Shown here in pieces: positions 35,382 through 45,258 of a stretch of DNA of 64,000 nt. Source of the stretch: Betaproteobacteria bacterium (GTDB lineage: Bacteria > Pseudomonadota > Gammaproteobacteria > Burkholderiales > Rhodocyclaceae); assembly GCA_016720065.1 (NCBI GenBank), contig JADJXY010000002.1, forward strand, positions 2,679,001 through 2,743,000. The letters are read 5' to 3'. The notes under the pieces were generated by a model. It worked only from the letters and a program-made list of their open reading frames with translations. It did no database searches and had not been told where the DNA came from. The stretch's first letter is position 1. Each line of letters opens with the position of its first letter. A program made the translations under genes and the position numbers.

Positions 35382-35606
35382 TTAGGGCTTGCTAGGCCAG
35401 GTAATTTGTACCTGCCTATGTTGCGTAACACAGTCGCGGAGATAGAGATTGATAAGGCTCTGGTAGGGAACCCCGGCATCGACTGCCATGCGCTTGAAAT
35501 AGGCGACTACGTCTTCGGAAAGCCGCATGGTGACAGGTGTCTTGAGCTTTGATGCGTAGGGGTTCCTACGAGACTTCATTTTGGTGAGGTCGTATTCGTC
35601 TTTCAT
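35382..35606 (-). CDS. brnA: BrnA antitoxin, cassette 8, reverse orientation
   Basis: 74 residues. TPVTMRLSEDVVAYFKRMAVDAGVPYQSLINLYLRDCV is the BrnA ribbon-helix-helix-type module. In homologues it dimerises, binds BrnT and represses the operon. The stop codon overlaps the attC7 right core (GTTAGGG), so the gene is in a cassette that starts there. The gene order brnT-brnA on the minus strand is normal. Confidence 0.85.
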   Translation of the reverse strand: MKDEYDLTKMKSRRNPYASKLKTPVTMRLSEDVVAYFKRMAVDAGVPYQSLINLYLRDCVTQHRQVQITWPSKP

Positions 35607-35611
35607 GGCTT

Positions 35612-35863
35612 CTATTTTCCGTAAAACGCGCTTTCACGTTTGGTAGCCTTGCGAGCGGAAATGATCCGGATAACGTGACCGGCATCCCGTTCGCAGTGCG
35701 CGACGAGGAGCAATCTTGAGCCCGAGCTCAAGCCCAGCAACAGAAAGCGGTCTTCATCAGATGAGTGCTTATCGTCGTAGAACATCAGCCGCTTCTTGTT
35801 CGGTTGTAGAAACCCATAGTTCCTCGCCCGCCGGAACCCCTTGGGTAGGACATGTTGCAGCAT
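35612..35863 (-). pseudogene. brnT: BrnT toxin, N-terminally truncated and joined to a transposase remnant
   Basis: The C-terminal about 46 residues (EDRFLLLGLSSGSRLLLVAHCE ... VIRIISARKATKRESAFYG) are BrnT, a RelE-fold ribonuclease. Normal BrnT begins with an FxWDxxKxxxNxxKHG module, which is missing. Instead the frame opens with LQHVLPKGFRRARNYGFL, resembling the C-terminal part of IS91-type transposases. A deletion or insertion has thus removed the toxin start; the chimera is probably inactive. The right end of the cassette, with its attC, is lost too. Confidence 0.7.
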
Positions 35864-36000
35864 CAGGATGCAGAGAATCGGCCCCCACCGTGCGCGGCCA
35901 GCGCCATTGTTTCCAGTTGCGCAGGCGCAATCGCCTTCTGATCCACGCGTTCCGTTCGGGGATCGGCCGGTAGATGCCAGAGTACTGTTGTCGGGCGCTG

Positions 36001-38799
36001 CTACTGTCGCCCGCGGGAGACCACGTAGAGGGGGCGGATGGGTTCGGGTTCGCTGACGCCGGGTTGTCCGTTTTGATCTCCGTTGGCGAAGCGAATCTTG
36101 TTGTGGCCGGCGTTCTTGGCGCGGTACATGGCGGAGTCGGCGGCGCGCATGATGTCGTCCACGGTCTCGCCGTCCCGCGGGTAGATGGCAATCCCCAGGC
36201 TTACCGCCACCGTGAGCCGGTGGCCCTGGATCTCGTAGGGACTGGAAATAACGTTGCGCAGCTTTTCGGCCAGTTCCAGCAGCTTGACGGGTTCGTTGAG
36301 CTCGGGGACCAGGATGACGAATTCGTCGCCGCCCTGGCGGGAGACGGTGTCGGAATCCCGGGTGATGGCTTTCAAACGGTGAGCGACTTCGATCAGCAGG
36401 GCGTCGCCGACGTTGTGGCCGTAGTCGTCATTGACCCGCTTGAAGAGATCGAGGTCGGCGAAGAGGACCGCGAATCCCTTGCCGTAGCGGCGCGCCGTGG
36501 AGTGGATGAGGGCGAGGCGCTCGATGAGCAGTGCGCGGTTGGGCAGGTCGGTCAGGTAGTCGTAGTGGGCCAGGTGGTGCATTTTGGCCTCGGACTTCTT
36601 GCGTTCTGAAATGTCGGTGAAGATGGCGACGAAATTGGAGGTCTGGCCGTCGCTGCCGGCGATGCGGGTGATGGCCAGCCAGGCGGGGTAGATGGCGCCT
36701 TCGTGGTGGCGGTTCCATACTTCGCCTTCCCAGTGGTCCATGGTGTCGAGGGTCTGGATCATGGCCTCGAAGAAGGCCTCGGGGTGCCGCTTGGAGGCGA
36801 GGAAGCCGATGTCCCTGCCCAAAGACTCTTCGGCACTGTAGCCGGAGATGGCGCTGAACGCGGGGTTGACCGAAATGATGCGGCGTTGGGCATCGGCAAT
36901 GAAGATGCCCTCGTGGCAGGCCTCGAAGACGCGGGCCGCAAGGGCCATGCCGGCTTCGGCTTCCTTGCGGGCGGTGACGTCGGCGATGACGCCCACCAGC
37001 CCGCTGACCTCTCCCTTGCCGTTGCGCAGGGGGCGACCGGTCAGCAGGCCCCAGAACAGGCTCTTGTCCTGCCGGTAGTAGACCCGCTCCAGATTGACCG
37101 AGGGCATCTCCCTTCCCAATAGGGTGCTCAGGCGGCGGCTGGCGCTTTCCCTTTCCGGTGGGGCGATGAGGCTGATGTAGTCGCTGCCGATCAGATCGTC
37201 CATGGGACGGCCGAACAGCTCGCTCATGCGATGGTTGGCGTGGGTGATGCGTCCGGCCAGATCGACGAGGAAGATGGCGGCGCTGGAGGCGTCGTAAATG
37301 GAGCGCAGCAGCGCCTCGCGCTCGTGCAACCCCGCCTCGGCCAGTTTGCGGTCGTGGATGTCGACGCAGGAACCGATGTAGCCGGCCAGCTCCCCCCGGT
37401 CGCTGAAGCGGGGGGTCGCCGAATCCATCACCCAGTGGAAGCTGCCGTCGATGTTGGCGAGGCGGTATTCGAGGCTGAAGCCCTCTCCGCTGCACGAGGC
37501 CTCGGCAATGCGGGCGAGGATGGCCTCGCGGTCCTCCGGGTGGATGAAATCGGACCAGGTGTACGGCCCGTTGGCGTTGGGGTCGCAGCCGGTGAAGTCG
37601 ACCCACTGCTGGCCGAACCAGTTGCGTGTTCCAGTGGCATCCGAAACCCAGATCAGGACGGGAACCGAGTTGGCCAGGATGCGGAAGCGCCGCCGGCTCT
37701 CGTGCAATTCCTGGTTGGCCTGGGCCGTCTGGGCCAGGGCGGCCGCGACGCGCCGGTGATTGCCGACCAGAATGCGGGCCAGGATGGCAAGCACCACGCT
37801 GAGCAGGATGCCGCCGGCCAGGACGCGCCAGCCCTGCCCATGCTGCACCCCGGCCGCGAAGCCGGGCAGCGCCTCGAATTCCACCGTCCAGGCCTGGCCG
37901 GCAAGTTCGACCAGCCGTGTGCTGCGCAGGGGAGTAAGCGTGCGGCCGGGCGCAGCGTCGAGGGAGTCGAAAAACAGGTGCTCGCCATCGGCGCCGCGGC
38001 CGTCGAAGACGCGCATGCGCAGGAGGGGTGCTGCGTCGCCGTAGGCCCGCGTGAGGGCGTCGACAAGCAGCGGACGGGCGGCAAGCCGGACGAAGGCCCA
38101 GCCGACGAAGCGCGACCCGCTGGCGTCGCCCTCGGCGGCGCTGCGGAAGGCCGGTGCTACGAGAACGAATCCCATGTCGTCGCCACCACCCGCCTGAAAG
38201 CGCAGCGTGATGGGGGGCGACAGGACCGCGCGGCCTTGCTCCCGCGCCAGAGTCAGGCTCTCCTGCAGGGCCGGCTCCACCAACAGGTCGTAGCCCAGCA
38301 GGGACGCGCTGGCCGGACCCTGGGGGGCCAGGTGGGTGATGGGCGCATAGGCAGGGCGCTGCCCCGGGGGGTACACCGCGACGGCGGGAGCGGCCGATGG
38401 GGGGCCGGCTTCGGCGGGGACGGCCCCGTCGCTCGAGGATAGCGGCACCGCAAAGCCGATGCCCTGGAGCCCCGGTGCGTGCAGGGCACCGTTCTGAGCC
38501 TCGGCGAAGGACTTGAAGCCCCGGCGATCCAACTCCGGGCTGGCGGCGAATAGTCCGACGACGCCGCGCAGAAGCTCACTGGTGTCCTGGAGGCGGCCTT
38601 CCAGTTCCCGCGCCACCGTGGTGGCCTGGGCCTCGAATTCCCTATGCAGGGCGGCGCCGCCGTCGCTGCGTGCGTTCCACCAGACCAGCCCGGTGGTCGC
38701 CAAGCCGGCAACGAGAAATGCGCCCGGCAACAAGCGCAACCACCCCGCCGGGGCGTAGGCCCGGTCCCCGGGCGCAGCGGGAAGGGTGGGGTCGGACAT
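36001..38799 (-). CDS. CHASE-PAS-PAS-PAS-GGDEF diguanylate cyclase
   Basis: 932 residues. Two membrane helices (about 20-40 and 325-347) enclose a CHASE sensor domain. Three PAS/PAC units follow (about 370-490, 495-620, 630-745), then a GGDEF domain with an intact RQGGDEF active site and RDSD inhibitory site five residues upstream. No EAL domain. Should make c-di-GMP in response to an extracellular and cytoplasmic signal. Monocistronic; not related to the integron, whose right border lies about 140 bases downstream. Confidence 0.93.
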   Translation of the reverse strand: MSDPTLPAAPGDRAYAPAGWLRLLPGAFLVAGLATTGLVWWNARSDGGAALHREFEAQATTVARELEGRLQDTSELLRGVVGLFAASPELDRRGFKSFAEAQNGALHAPGLQGIGFAVPLSSSDGAVPAEAGPPSAAPAVAVYPPGQRPAYAPITHLAPQGPASASLLGYDLLVEPALQESLTLAREQGRAVLSPPITLRFQAGGGDDMGFVLVAPAFRSAAEGDASGSRFVGWAFVRLAARPLLVDALTRAYGDAAPLLRMRVFDGRGADGEHLFFDSLDAAPGRTLTPLRSTRLVELAGQAWTVEFEALPGFAAGVQHGQGWRVLAGGILLSVVLAILARILVGNHRRVAAALAQTAQANQELHESRRRFRILANSVPVLIWVSDATGTRNWFGQQWVDFTGCDPNANGPYTWSDFIHPEDREAILARIAEASCSGEGFSLEYRLANIDGSFHWVMDSATPRFSDRGELAGYIGSCVDIHDRKLAEAGLHEREALLRSIYDASSAAIFLVDLAGRITHANHRMSELFGRPMDDLIGSDYISLIAPPERESASRRLSTLLGREMPSVNLERVYYRQDKSLFWGLLTGRPLRNGKGEVSGLVGVIADVTARKEAEAGMALAARVFEACHEGIFIADAQRRIISVNPAFSAISGYSAEESLGRDIGFLASKRHPEAFFEAMIQTLDTMDHWEGEVWNRHHEGAIYPAWLAITRIAGSDGQTSNFVAIFTDISERKKSEAKMHHLAHYDYLTDLPNRALLIERLALIHSTARRYGKGFAVLFADLDLFKRVNDDYGHNVGDALLIEVAHRLKAITRDSDTVSRQGGDEFVILVPELNEPVKLLELAEKLRNVISSPYEIQGHRLTVAVSLGIAIYPRDGETVDDIMRAADSAMYRAKNAGHNKIRFANGDQNGQPGVSEPEPIRPLYVVSRGRQ

Positions 38800-38838
38800 G
38801 GGAGCAGCCCCCGAAAGGAGGGTAGGGATGCGGCTATT

Positions 38839-39660
38839 CTATGCCAGTCGGCGGCAGATTTCCCTAGTCAATTCGGACTGGTTCATACAGTAGAAATGCA
38901 GGCCGGGTGCGCCGCCTGTGAGCAAGCGCTCACATAGCTCGCTGACCAAGTCCAGACCGAAGGCGCGGATGGAGTCGGCGTCGTCGCCAAAGCTTTCGAA
39001 CTTGCGGCGCATCCAGCGGGGGATCTCGGCGCCGCAGGCATCCGAGAAACGGGCCAGCTTGGAGAAGCTGCCGATGGGCATGATGCCTGGCACGATGGGG
39101 AGATCGACCCCTGCCGCCCGGACCTCGTCCACAAAATGGAAGTAGGCGTCGGCATTGTAGAAATATTGGGTGATGGCCGAGTTGGCGCCCGCTTTGACCT
39201 TGCGCACGAAATTGTGCAGGTCTTCCCGGGGCGTGCGGGCCTGGGGGTGCCATTCCGGGTAGGCGGCCACCTCCAGACTGAAATGGTCGCCGGTTTCGGC
39301 ACGGATGAATTCCACCAGTTCGTTGGCGTAGCGGAATTCACCGGCCTCGGCCATCCCTGAAGGGAGGTCGCCGCGCAGGGCGACGATGCGGCGGATACCG
39401 GCAGCCTTGTACTCGGCCAGGATTTCCCGGACGTTCTCCCGGGTGGAGCCGATGCAGGAAAGGTGCGGCGCCGCGTCGAAGCCCTCGGCGGCGATTTCCT
39501 TGACCACGGCGAAGGTACGCTCCCGGGTCGAGCCGCGGGCGCCGAAGGTGACGGAAAAGAAGGCCGGCTTCAGCTCGGCGAGCCTGGCGCGGACGACGCG
39601 CAGTTTGTCGACACCCTCTGGGGTTCCGGGTGGGAAGAATTCGATGGAGAGTTTGGGCAT
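38839..39660 (-). CDS. metF: 5,10-methylenetetrahydrofolate reductase
   Basis: TIM-barrel flavoenzyme making 5-methyl-THF for methionine synthase. 273 residues. SIEFFPPGTPEG, FFSVTFGARGSTRE and HLSCIGSTRENVREIL are the family's conserved segments; LRGDLPSG and GIMPIGSFSKL follow. Last gene in the cluster ahcY-membrane protein-tlyA-metF, probably sharing the SAH-riboswitch-controlled transcript. Confidence 0.96.
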   Translation of the reverse strand: MPKLSIEFFPPGTPEGVDKLRVVRARLAELKPAFFSVTFGARGSTRERTFAVVKEIAAEGFDAAPHLSCIGSTRENVREILAEYKAAGIRRIVALRGDLPSGMAEAGEFRYANELVEFIRAETGDHFSLEVAAYPEWHPQARTPREDLHNFVRKVKAGANSAITQYFYNADAYFHFVDEVRAAGVDLPIVPGIMPIGSFSKLARFSDACGAEIPRWMRRKFESFGDDADSIRAFGLDLVSELCERLLTGGAPGLHFYCMNQSELTREICRRLA

Positions 39661-39698
39661 CTTGGGAAGGGAGAGGAAAGAAGGGGGAAGGAGGTCGG

Positions 39699-40463
39699 TC
39701 AGGGGAGACGGGTTCCCCGCGATTCACTGTGCACGGCATGAATGAAAAATTCGCGATTGCCGTCGCCGCCCAGGATGGCACTGTCGAGCCAGGCGCGGAC
39801 GGTGAGGCCCAGCGCGGCGGCAGCGCGGCGCAGCTTGGACTCGACTTCGGCGTAGCGCGCCGGGTCGCGCACGATGCCCCCCTTGCCGAGGCCATCGGGA
39901 CCGACCTCGAACTGGGGTTTGACCAGGAGCAGCAGGTCGCCGCCGGTGGCAAGAAGGGGCGGCAGTTGGGGCAGCACCAGGGTCAGGGAAATGAAGGAAA
40001 GGTCGCCGACGATGAGATGGAAGCCGGGCGGCGGCAGGGCATCGCCCAGGTCGGCGGCGGCCAGGGCGCGGCAGTTGATGCCTTCGAAGGCGGTGACGCG
40101 AGGGTCGCCCGCCAAGCCGGGGTGCAGTTGTCCGTGGCCCACATCCACGCCCACGACGCGGGTGGCGCCGGCCTGGAGCAGGCAGTCGGTGAAGCCGCCG
40201 GTGGATTGGCCGACATCGAGACAGGTCTTGCCGGCCGCGGCGAGCCCGGTTGCGGCCAGGGCGCCGGCCAGCTTGAGGCCGCCCCGGGAGACGTAGCTGT
40301 CGGCGGGGTCGGCGATGACCTCCAGATGGTCGTCGCAGGGCAGCTCCTGGGCCGGCTTGACGGCCTGACCGTCCCAGCGCACGCGGCCGGCGGCGATGAG
40401 CCGCTGGGCCGCGGTGCGGGAGGCGGCCAGGCCGCTGGCCACGAGGAGCTGATCGGCGCGCAT
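39699..40463 (-). CDS. tlyA: TlyA-family rRNA 2'-O-methyltransferase
   Basis: 254 residues: an N-terminal S4 RNA-binding domain (RADQLLVASGLAASRTAAQRLIAAGRV) and a FtsJ-like SAM domain (CLDVGQSTGGFTDCLLQAGA). The SAM motif has Q-S-T instead of the usual G-S/A-T-G in the first loop, seen in other TlyA. In mycobacteria TlyA methylates 16S and 23S rRNA. Uses SAM and so produces SAH, matching its position with ahcY. Three bases after the preceding gene. Confidence 0.9.
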   Translation of the reverse strand: MRADQLLVASGLAASRTAAQRLIAAGRVRWDGQAVKPAQELPCDDHLEVIADPADSYVSRGGLKLAGALAATGLAAAGKTCLDVGQSTGGFTDCLLQAGATRVVGVDVGHGQLHPGLAGDPRVTAFEGINCRALAAADLGDALPPPGFHLIVGDLSFISLTLVLPQLPPLLATGGDLLLLVKPQFEVGPDGLGKGGIVRDPARYAEVESKLRRAAAALGLTVRAWLDSAILGGDGNREFFIHAVHSESRGTRLP

Positions 40464-40465
40464 CC

Positions 40466-40819
40466 TCAGTCGTCCTTGCGGGAGAGGAGCAGGGTGGAAA
40501 GTATCCAGGAAATCAGGCTATAGACGATGGAGCCGAAGAAGGCCGACCAAAAGCCGCCGACGTGGAAGCCCTCCATCAGATGCCCCACCAACTGGAAGAG
40601 CAGGGCGTTGATGACGAAGATGAAGAGCCCGAGGGTGAGCAGCGTCACCGGCAGGGTGAGGAGAATGAGCAGCGGCCGCAGCAGGGTGTTGATGAGCCCC
40701 AGCACCAGGGCCACCCAGAGGGCGGTGCCGAAGCTTGCCACCGAGATGGAGGGCACCACGTAGGGCAGGGCGATCAGCGCCAGGGCGTTGATGCCCCAGA
40801 CAGCAAGCAGCTTGAACAT
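40466..40819 (-). CDS. Phage-holin-4_2 / YvlD-like membrane protein
   Basis: 117 residues with four hydrophobic helices: LAVWGINALALIALPYVVPSI, ALWVALVLGLINTLLRPLLILLTLPVTLLTLGLFIFVINALLF, FWSAFFGSIVYSLISW. The pattern FGTALWVALVLGLINTLLRPLL is characteristic of this family, whose function is unclear. Lies between ahcY and tlyA, as in many betaproteobacteria, and is probably co-transcribed. Confidence 0.87.
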   Translation of the reverse strand: MFKLLAVWGINALALIALPYVVPSISVASFGTALWVALVLGLINTLLRPLLILLTLPVTLLTLGLFIFVINALLFQLVGHLMEGFHVGGFWSAFFGSIVYSLISWILSTLLLSRKDD

Positions 40820-40871
40820 GCGGGCCTCCTCTCGAAAGCTGGGCCGGCCCCGGGCGGGGCCGGCGGGTGCA

Positions 40872-42281
<1,410 letters not shown>

Positions 42282-42383
42282 GGGAACTCCTCAAACGGGT
42301 GGCCGGGGGGAAAGGGGGAGCGGGGGCAGGTGCGTCGAGGGCCTGCCAAGCTCATCCACCTTCCCGTGCCGGCACGGGTTGGT

Positions 42384-42443
42384 CGAATGAGCGCCGTTTA
42401 AAACCGAGCCTGAGGGCAATCGCCCTTGCAGCGCTCCTCGGTA
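42384..42443 (-). ncRNA. SAH riboswitch upstream of ahcY
   Basis: Minus-strand CCGAGGAGCGCTGCAAGGGC ... CAGGCTCGG ... AACGGCGCTCA. CCGAG pairs with CTCGG (P1), AGGGC with GCCCT (inner hairpin), and GAGCGC with GCGCTC (pseudoknot), as in the known SAH aptamer. Binding of SAH raises ahcY expression. A perfect 16-base palindrome (CCCGTGCCGGCACGGG, 42363-42378) lies just downstream and may be part of the expression platform. Confidence 0.9.
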
Positions 42444-42451
42444 GGAGATTG

Positions 42452-42457
42452 ATTATA
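42452..42457 (-). promoter_or_regulatory. -10 box for the ahcY riboswitch transcript
   Basis: A perfect TATAAT on the minus strand, 8 bases upstream of the riboswitch aptamer. No good -35 was noted. It lies downstream of the corrected HD-GYP stop codon at 42503, supporting that correction. Confidence 0.65.
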
Positions 42458-42502
42458 AGGACTTCGAGGGGCGATGGACAGCCCGCAGTCGGCCCGGGGG
42501 GA

Positions 42503-43697
42503 CTATCCCACCCAGTACTGGTCGATATCCTTGAGGCCCCAGCGGGCTGGCGTTCTCGCGGCCGACGATCTTGTCGAGGGCGCCGGGACGAGAGAGGTCG
42601 AGGAGTTCGGGCTTGATGTAGGCGCGGGATTTGGTGGAGTAAAAGACCTTGACCTTGGGGACCAGAAGCGACTTTTCGCTCTGTTCGACGACAACGCCCA
42701 GCCGGCCCGAATGCAGCCGCACCAGGGAACCGATGGGGTAGATGCCCAGGCTCTTCACGAAGGCCTGGAACACCGCCGGGTCGAAATGCCCCTGCCACTC
42801 GGCCATGCGCTTGATCGACTCGGCCGGATCCCAGCCTGCCTTGTAGGGGCGGTTCGAGGTCACCGCGTCGTACACGTCGCACACGGCGCCCATTTTGGCG
42901 AAGAGGCTCATGGTTTCGCCATTGAGGCGCTCGGGGTAACCGCTGCCGTCCACTTTCTCGTGGTGGTGCAGGCAGACGTCCTTCATGATTTCGCTCACCC
43001 CTTCGCCCTCCAGCAGCAGCTTGTGGCCTTCCGCCGGGTGGGTCTTGATGATGGCGAATTCCTCGTCGGTCAGCTTGCCCGGCTTGTTGAGGATTTCGGG
43101 CGGCATGAGGGCTTTGCCCAGATCGTGGAGCAGACCTGCCATGCCCGCCTGGCGGGTGTCGTGGTCGTCCAGGCCCAATTGGCGGGCCAGGGCGATCATC
43201 AGGGCGCACACCGCCACGGAATGCATGTAGGTGTAGTCGTCGGCAGTCTTGAGACGAGCCAGGCTGATGAGGGCACCGGGGTTGCGCATGACGGAATTGG
43301 AGATTTCCTCCACCAGTCCCTGGGCCTGATCCGCATCGATGGCCTTGCCCATGCGCACTTCCTGAAACATGGACACCACGGCTTCCTTGGATTTGGCGCA
43401 AATCTTGGCGGCCCGCTTCACTTCGTCCTGAAAGCTGGCCTTCGCGGGCAGGACTTCGGGTTCCGGCTGCGGCGGCGCTTCCACGCTGGTCTCGACCGTC
43501 TTGGCCGGCTCCACGTCCAGGCCTTTGGACGAATCGATCCAGAGTTCCTGGATGGTGCTCTCGCGGATCAGCGCGAGGTCGCGGGGATCCTTGAGAACGA
43601 ACTTGGTGCGCCAGAAAGGATGTTCAAGCCAGGCCCCGCAGAAGGCATGCAGGTGCATGCCTAGCTTGAGGTCGGCGACACGGATTTTTTTGAGCAT
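42503..43697 (-). CDS. HD-GYP-type phosphodiesterase, apparent frameshift near the C-terminus
   Basis: 397 residues after correction. An N-terminal DUF3391 segment (KIRVADLKLGMHLH), then an HD-GYP domain: MAGLLHDLGKALMP (HD), HHHEKVDGSGYPERL (the GYP motif with HHE). Probably degrades c-di-GMP. An extra C at 42551 throws the end into another frame; without it the protein ends NPARWGLKDIDQYWVG, as related proteins do, and stops before the ahcY promoter. TAAAAT, 10-11 bases before the ATG, may be its -10. Confidence 0.88.
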
Positions 43698-43714
43698 GGG
43701 GCGGGATTTTAGCG

Positions 43715-43738
43715 AAAAGGGGAGCCGGCTGGCTCCCC
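43715..43738 (-). terminator. Intrinsic terminator downstream of metK
   Basis: Stem GGGGAGCC/GGCTCCCC with four-base loop, followed on the minus strand by TTTT. Located between metK and the HD-GYP gene, so they are separate transcripts. It is about 200 bases beyond the metK stop. Confidence 0.7.
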
Positions 43739-43794
43739 ATTGGATTCGGCGCGAGTTGGGGCCCTGCGCCGACGGCTGCGCACGCTTGCCTACC

Positions 43795-43979
43795 GCCCGG
43801 CGTCGTTGCGCAGCAACGCCGCGCGATCCGTGCTTTGGCTCCGGCCGGTGCTGCGCACCTTAACCGGCCCGCGCTGCGGACCGGTTAGCCTTCACCCAGC
43901 GAAGGGTCGCCGCGTGCGGGCGGGCTGTACGCTTTGCTTACAGCCCGGCGTCGTTGCGTAGCAACGCCGCGCGATCCGT
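43795..43979. repeat. 37-base direct repeat: extra copy of the metK 3' end
   Basis: 43795-43831 and 43943-43979 are identical but for one base. The second copy encodes the metK C-terminus (DRAALLRNDAG). The first lies in the 240-base intergenic gap between metK and the HD-GYP gene, which otherwise contains GC-rich inverted stretches and no gene. Confidence 0.75.
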
Positions 43980-45101
43980 CGCTTCCCAACTGAACTCCGG
44001 TTCGTCGCGGCCGAAGTGGCCGTAGGCGGCGGTTTTTTGGTAGATGGGGCGGAGCAGGTCCAGCATGTTGACGATGCCCTTGGGGCGCAGGTCGAAGTGC
44101 TTGCGGATCAGCGCGGTGAGGGTTTCGTTGCTGACCTTGCCGGTGCCAAAGGTTTCCACCATGACCGAGGTCGGCTCGGCGACGCCGATGGCGTAGGAGA
44201 CCTGCACCAGGCAGCGGGAGGCGAGGCCGGCGGCGACGACGTTCTTGGCCACGTAGCGGCCGGCGTAGGCGGCGGAACGGTCCACCTTGGAGGGATCCTT
44301 GCCGGAGAAGGCGCCGCCGCCGTGGGGGGCGGCCCCGCCGTAGGTGTCGACGATGATCTTGCGCCCGGTGAGGCCGCAGTCGCCCTGGGGGCCGCCGACG
44401 ACGAAGCGGCCGGTGGGGTTGACCAAATATTTGATGTCGCCCTTGATCAGTTCCTTGGGCAGCACCGGCTTGATGATTTCCTCGATGGTGGCTTCGCGCA
44501 GGTCTTCCAGGCTGATGTCCGGGGAATGCTGGGTGGAGAGGACGACGGTATCGATGCTGTGGGGCTTGCCGTCGACGTACTTGATGGTGACCTGGGACTT
44601 GGCGTCGGGACGTGCCCAGGGCAGGCGGCCGTCCTTGCGCAGCATGGCCTGGCGCTCAACCAGGCGGTGCGAGAGGTGGATGGGCAGGGGCATCAGCACC
44701 GGGGTTTCGTCGCAGGCGTAGCCGAACATGAGGCCCTGGTCGCCGGCGCCCTGGCCGAGGTTGTCGTCGTAGGCCTTGTTCACGCCCTGGGCGATGTCCG
44801 GGCTCTGCTTGTCGTAGGCCACCAGGACGGCGCAGCCCTTGTAGTCGATGCCGTACTCGGTATTGTCGTAGCCGATGCGCTTGATGGTGTCGCGGGCCAC
44901 CTGGATGTAATCCACATTGGCCGCCGTGGTGATTTCGCCGGCCAGAACCACCAGGCCGGTGTTGCACAGGGTTTCGGCGGCGACGCGGGAATGCTTGTCC
45001 TGGGCCAGGATGGCGTCCAGGATGGCGTCGGAAATCTGGTCGGCGACCTTGTCGGGATGCCCTTCGCCAACGGATTCGGAAGTGAAGAAGTATTCGCTCA
45101 C
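43938..45101 (-). CDS. metK: S-adenosylmethionine synthetase
   Basis: Makes SAM from methionine and ATP. 387 residues. FTSESVGEGHPDKVADQISDA (ATP/Met site), GAGDQGLMFGYA signature and GGGAFSGKDPSKVDRSAAY signature are complete. Start is GTG, preceded by GGAG. The 5' UTR (45102-45190) can fold into a stem GGTCC/GGACC with an inner CCGG/CCGG hairpin. Together with ahcY, metF and tlyA it forms a methyl-cycle region. Confidence 0.97.
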   Translation of the reverse strand: MSEYFFTSESVGEGHPDKVADQISDAILDAILAQDKHSRVAAETLCNTGLVVLAGEITTAANVDYIQVARDTIKRIGYDNTEYGIDYKGCAVLVAYDKQSPDIAQGVNKAYDDNLGQGAGDQGLMFGYACDETPVLMPLPIHLSHRLVERQAMLRKDGRLPWARPDAKSQVTIKYVDGKPHSIDTVVLSTQHSPDISLEDLREATIEEIIKPVLPKELIKGDIKYLVNPTGRFVVGGPQGDCGLTGRKIIVDTYGGAAPHGGGAFSGKDPSKVDRSAAYAGRYVAKNVVAAGLASRCLVQVSYAIGVAEPTSVMVETFGTGKVSNETLTALIRKHFDLRPKGIVNMLDLLRPIYQKTAAYGHFGRDEPEFSWEATDRAALLRNDAGL

Positions 45102-45258
45102 TTGAAGCTCCAGCGGTCCTGTTATCCGGCGTTACCGGCTTCGGACCACGAGCTGGCGACGCTTTAGCAGAATTTCTGAATCGCCCCGCAAGTTGTCTGT
45201 TTAACTCGGCGATCCGATAATGCTAGCCTTTTCCCCGCCCGTTGCAAACCCCGGTTCC

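Noticed and set aside
43740..43937. Possible RNA gene in the metK downstream spacer
   Set aside because: GC-rich inverted stretches exist, but no tRNA or known ncRNA pattern; the clear content is a copy of the metK tail.
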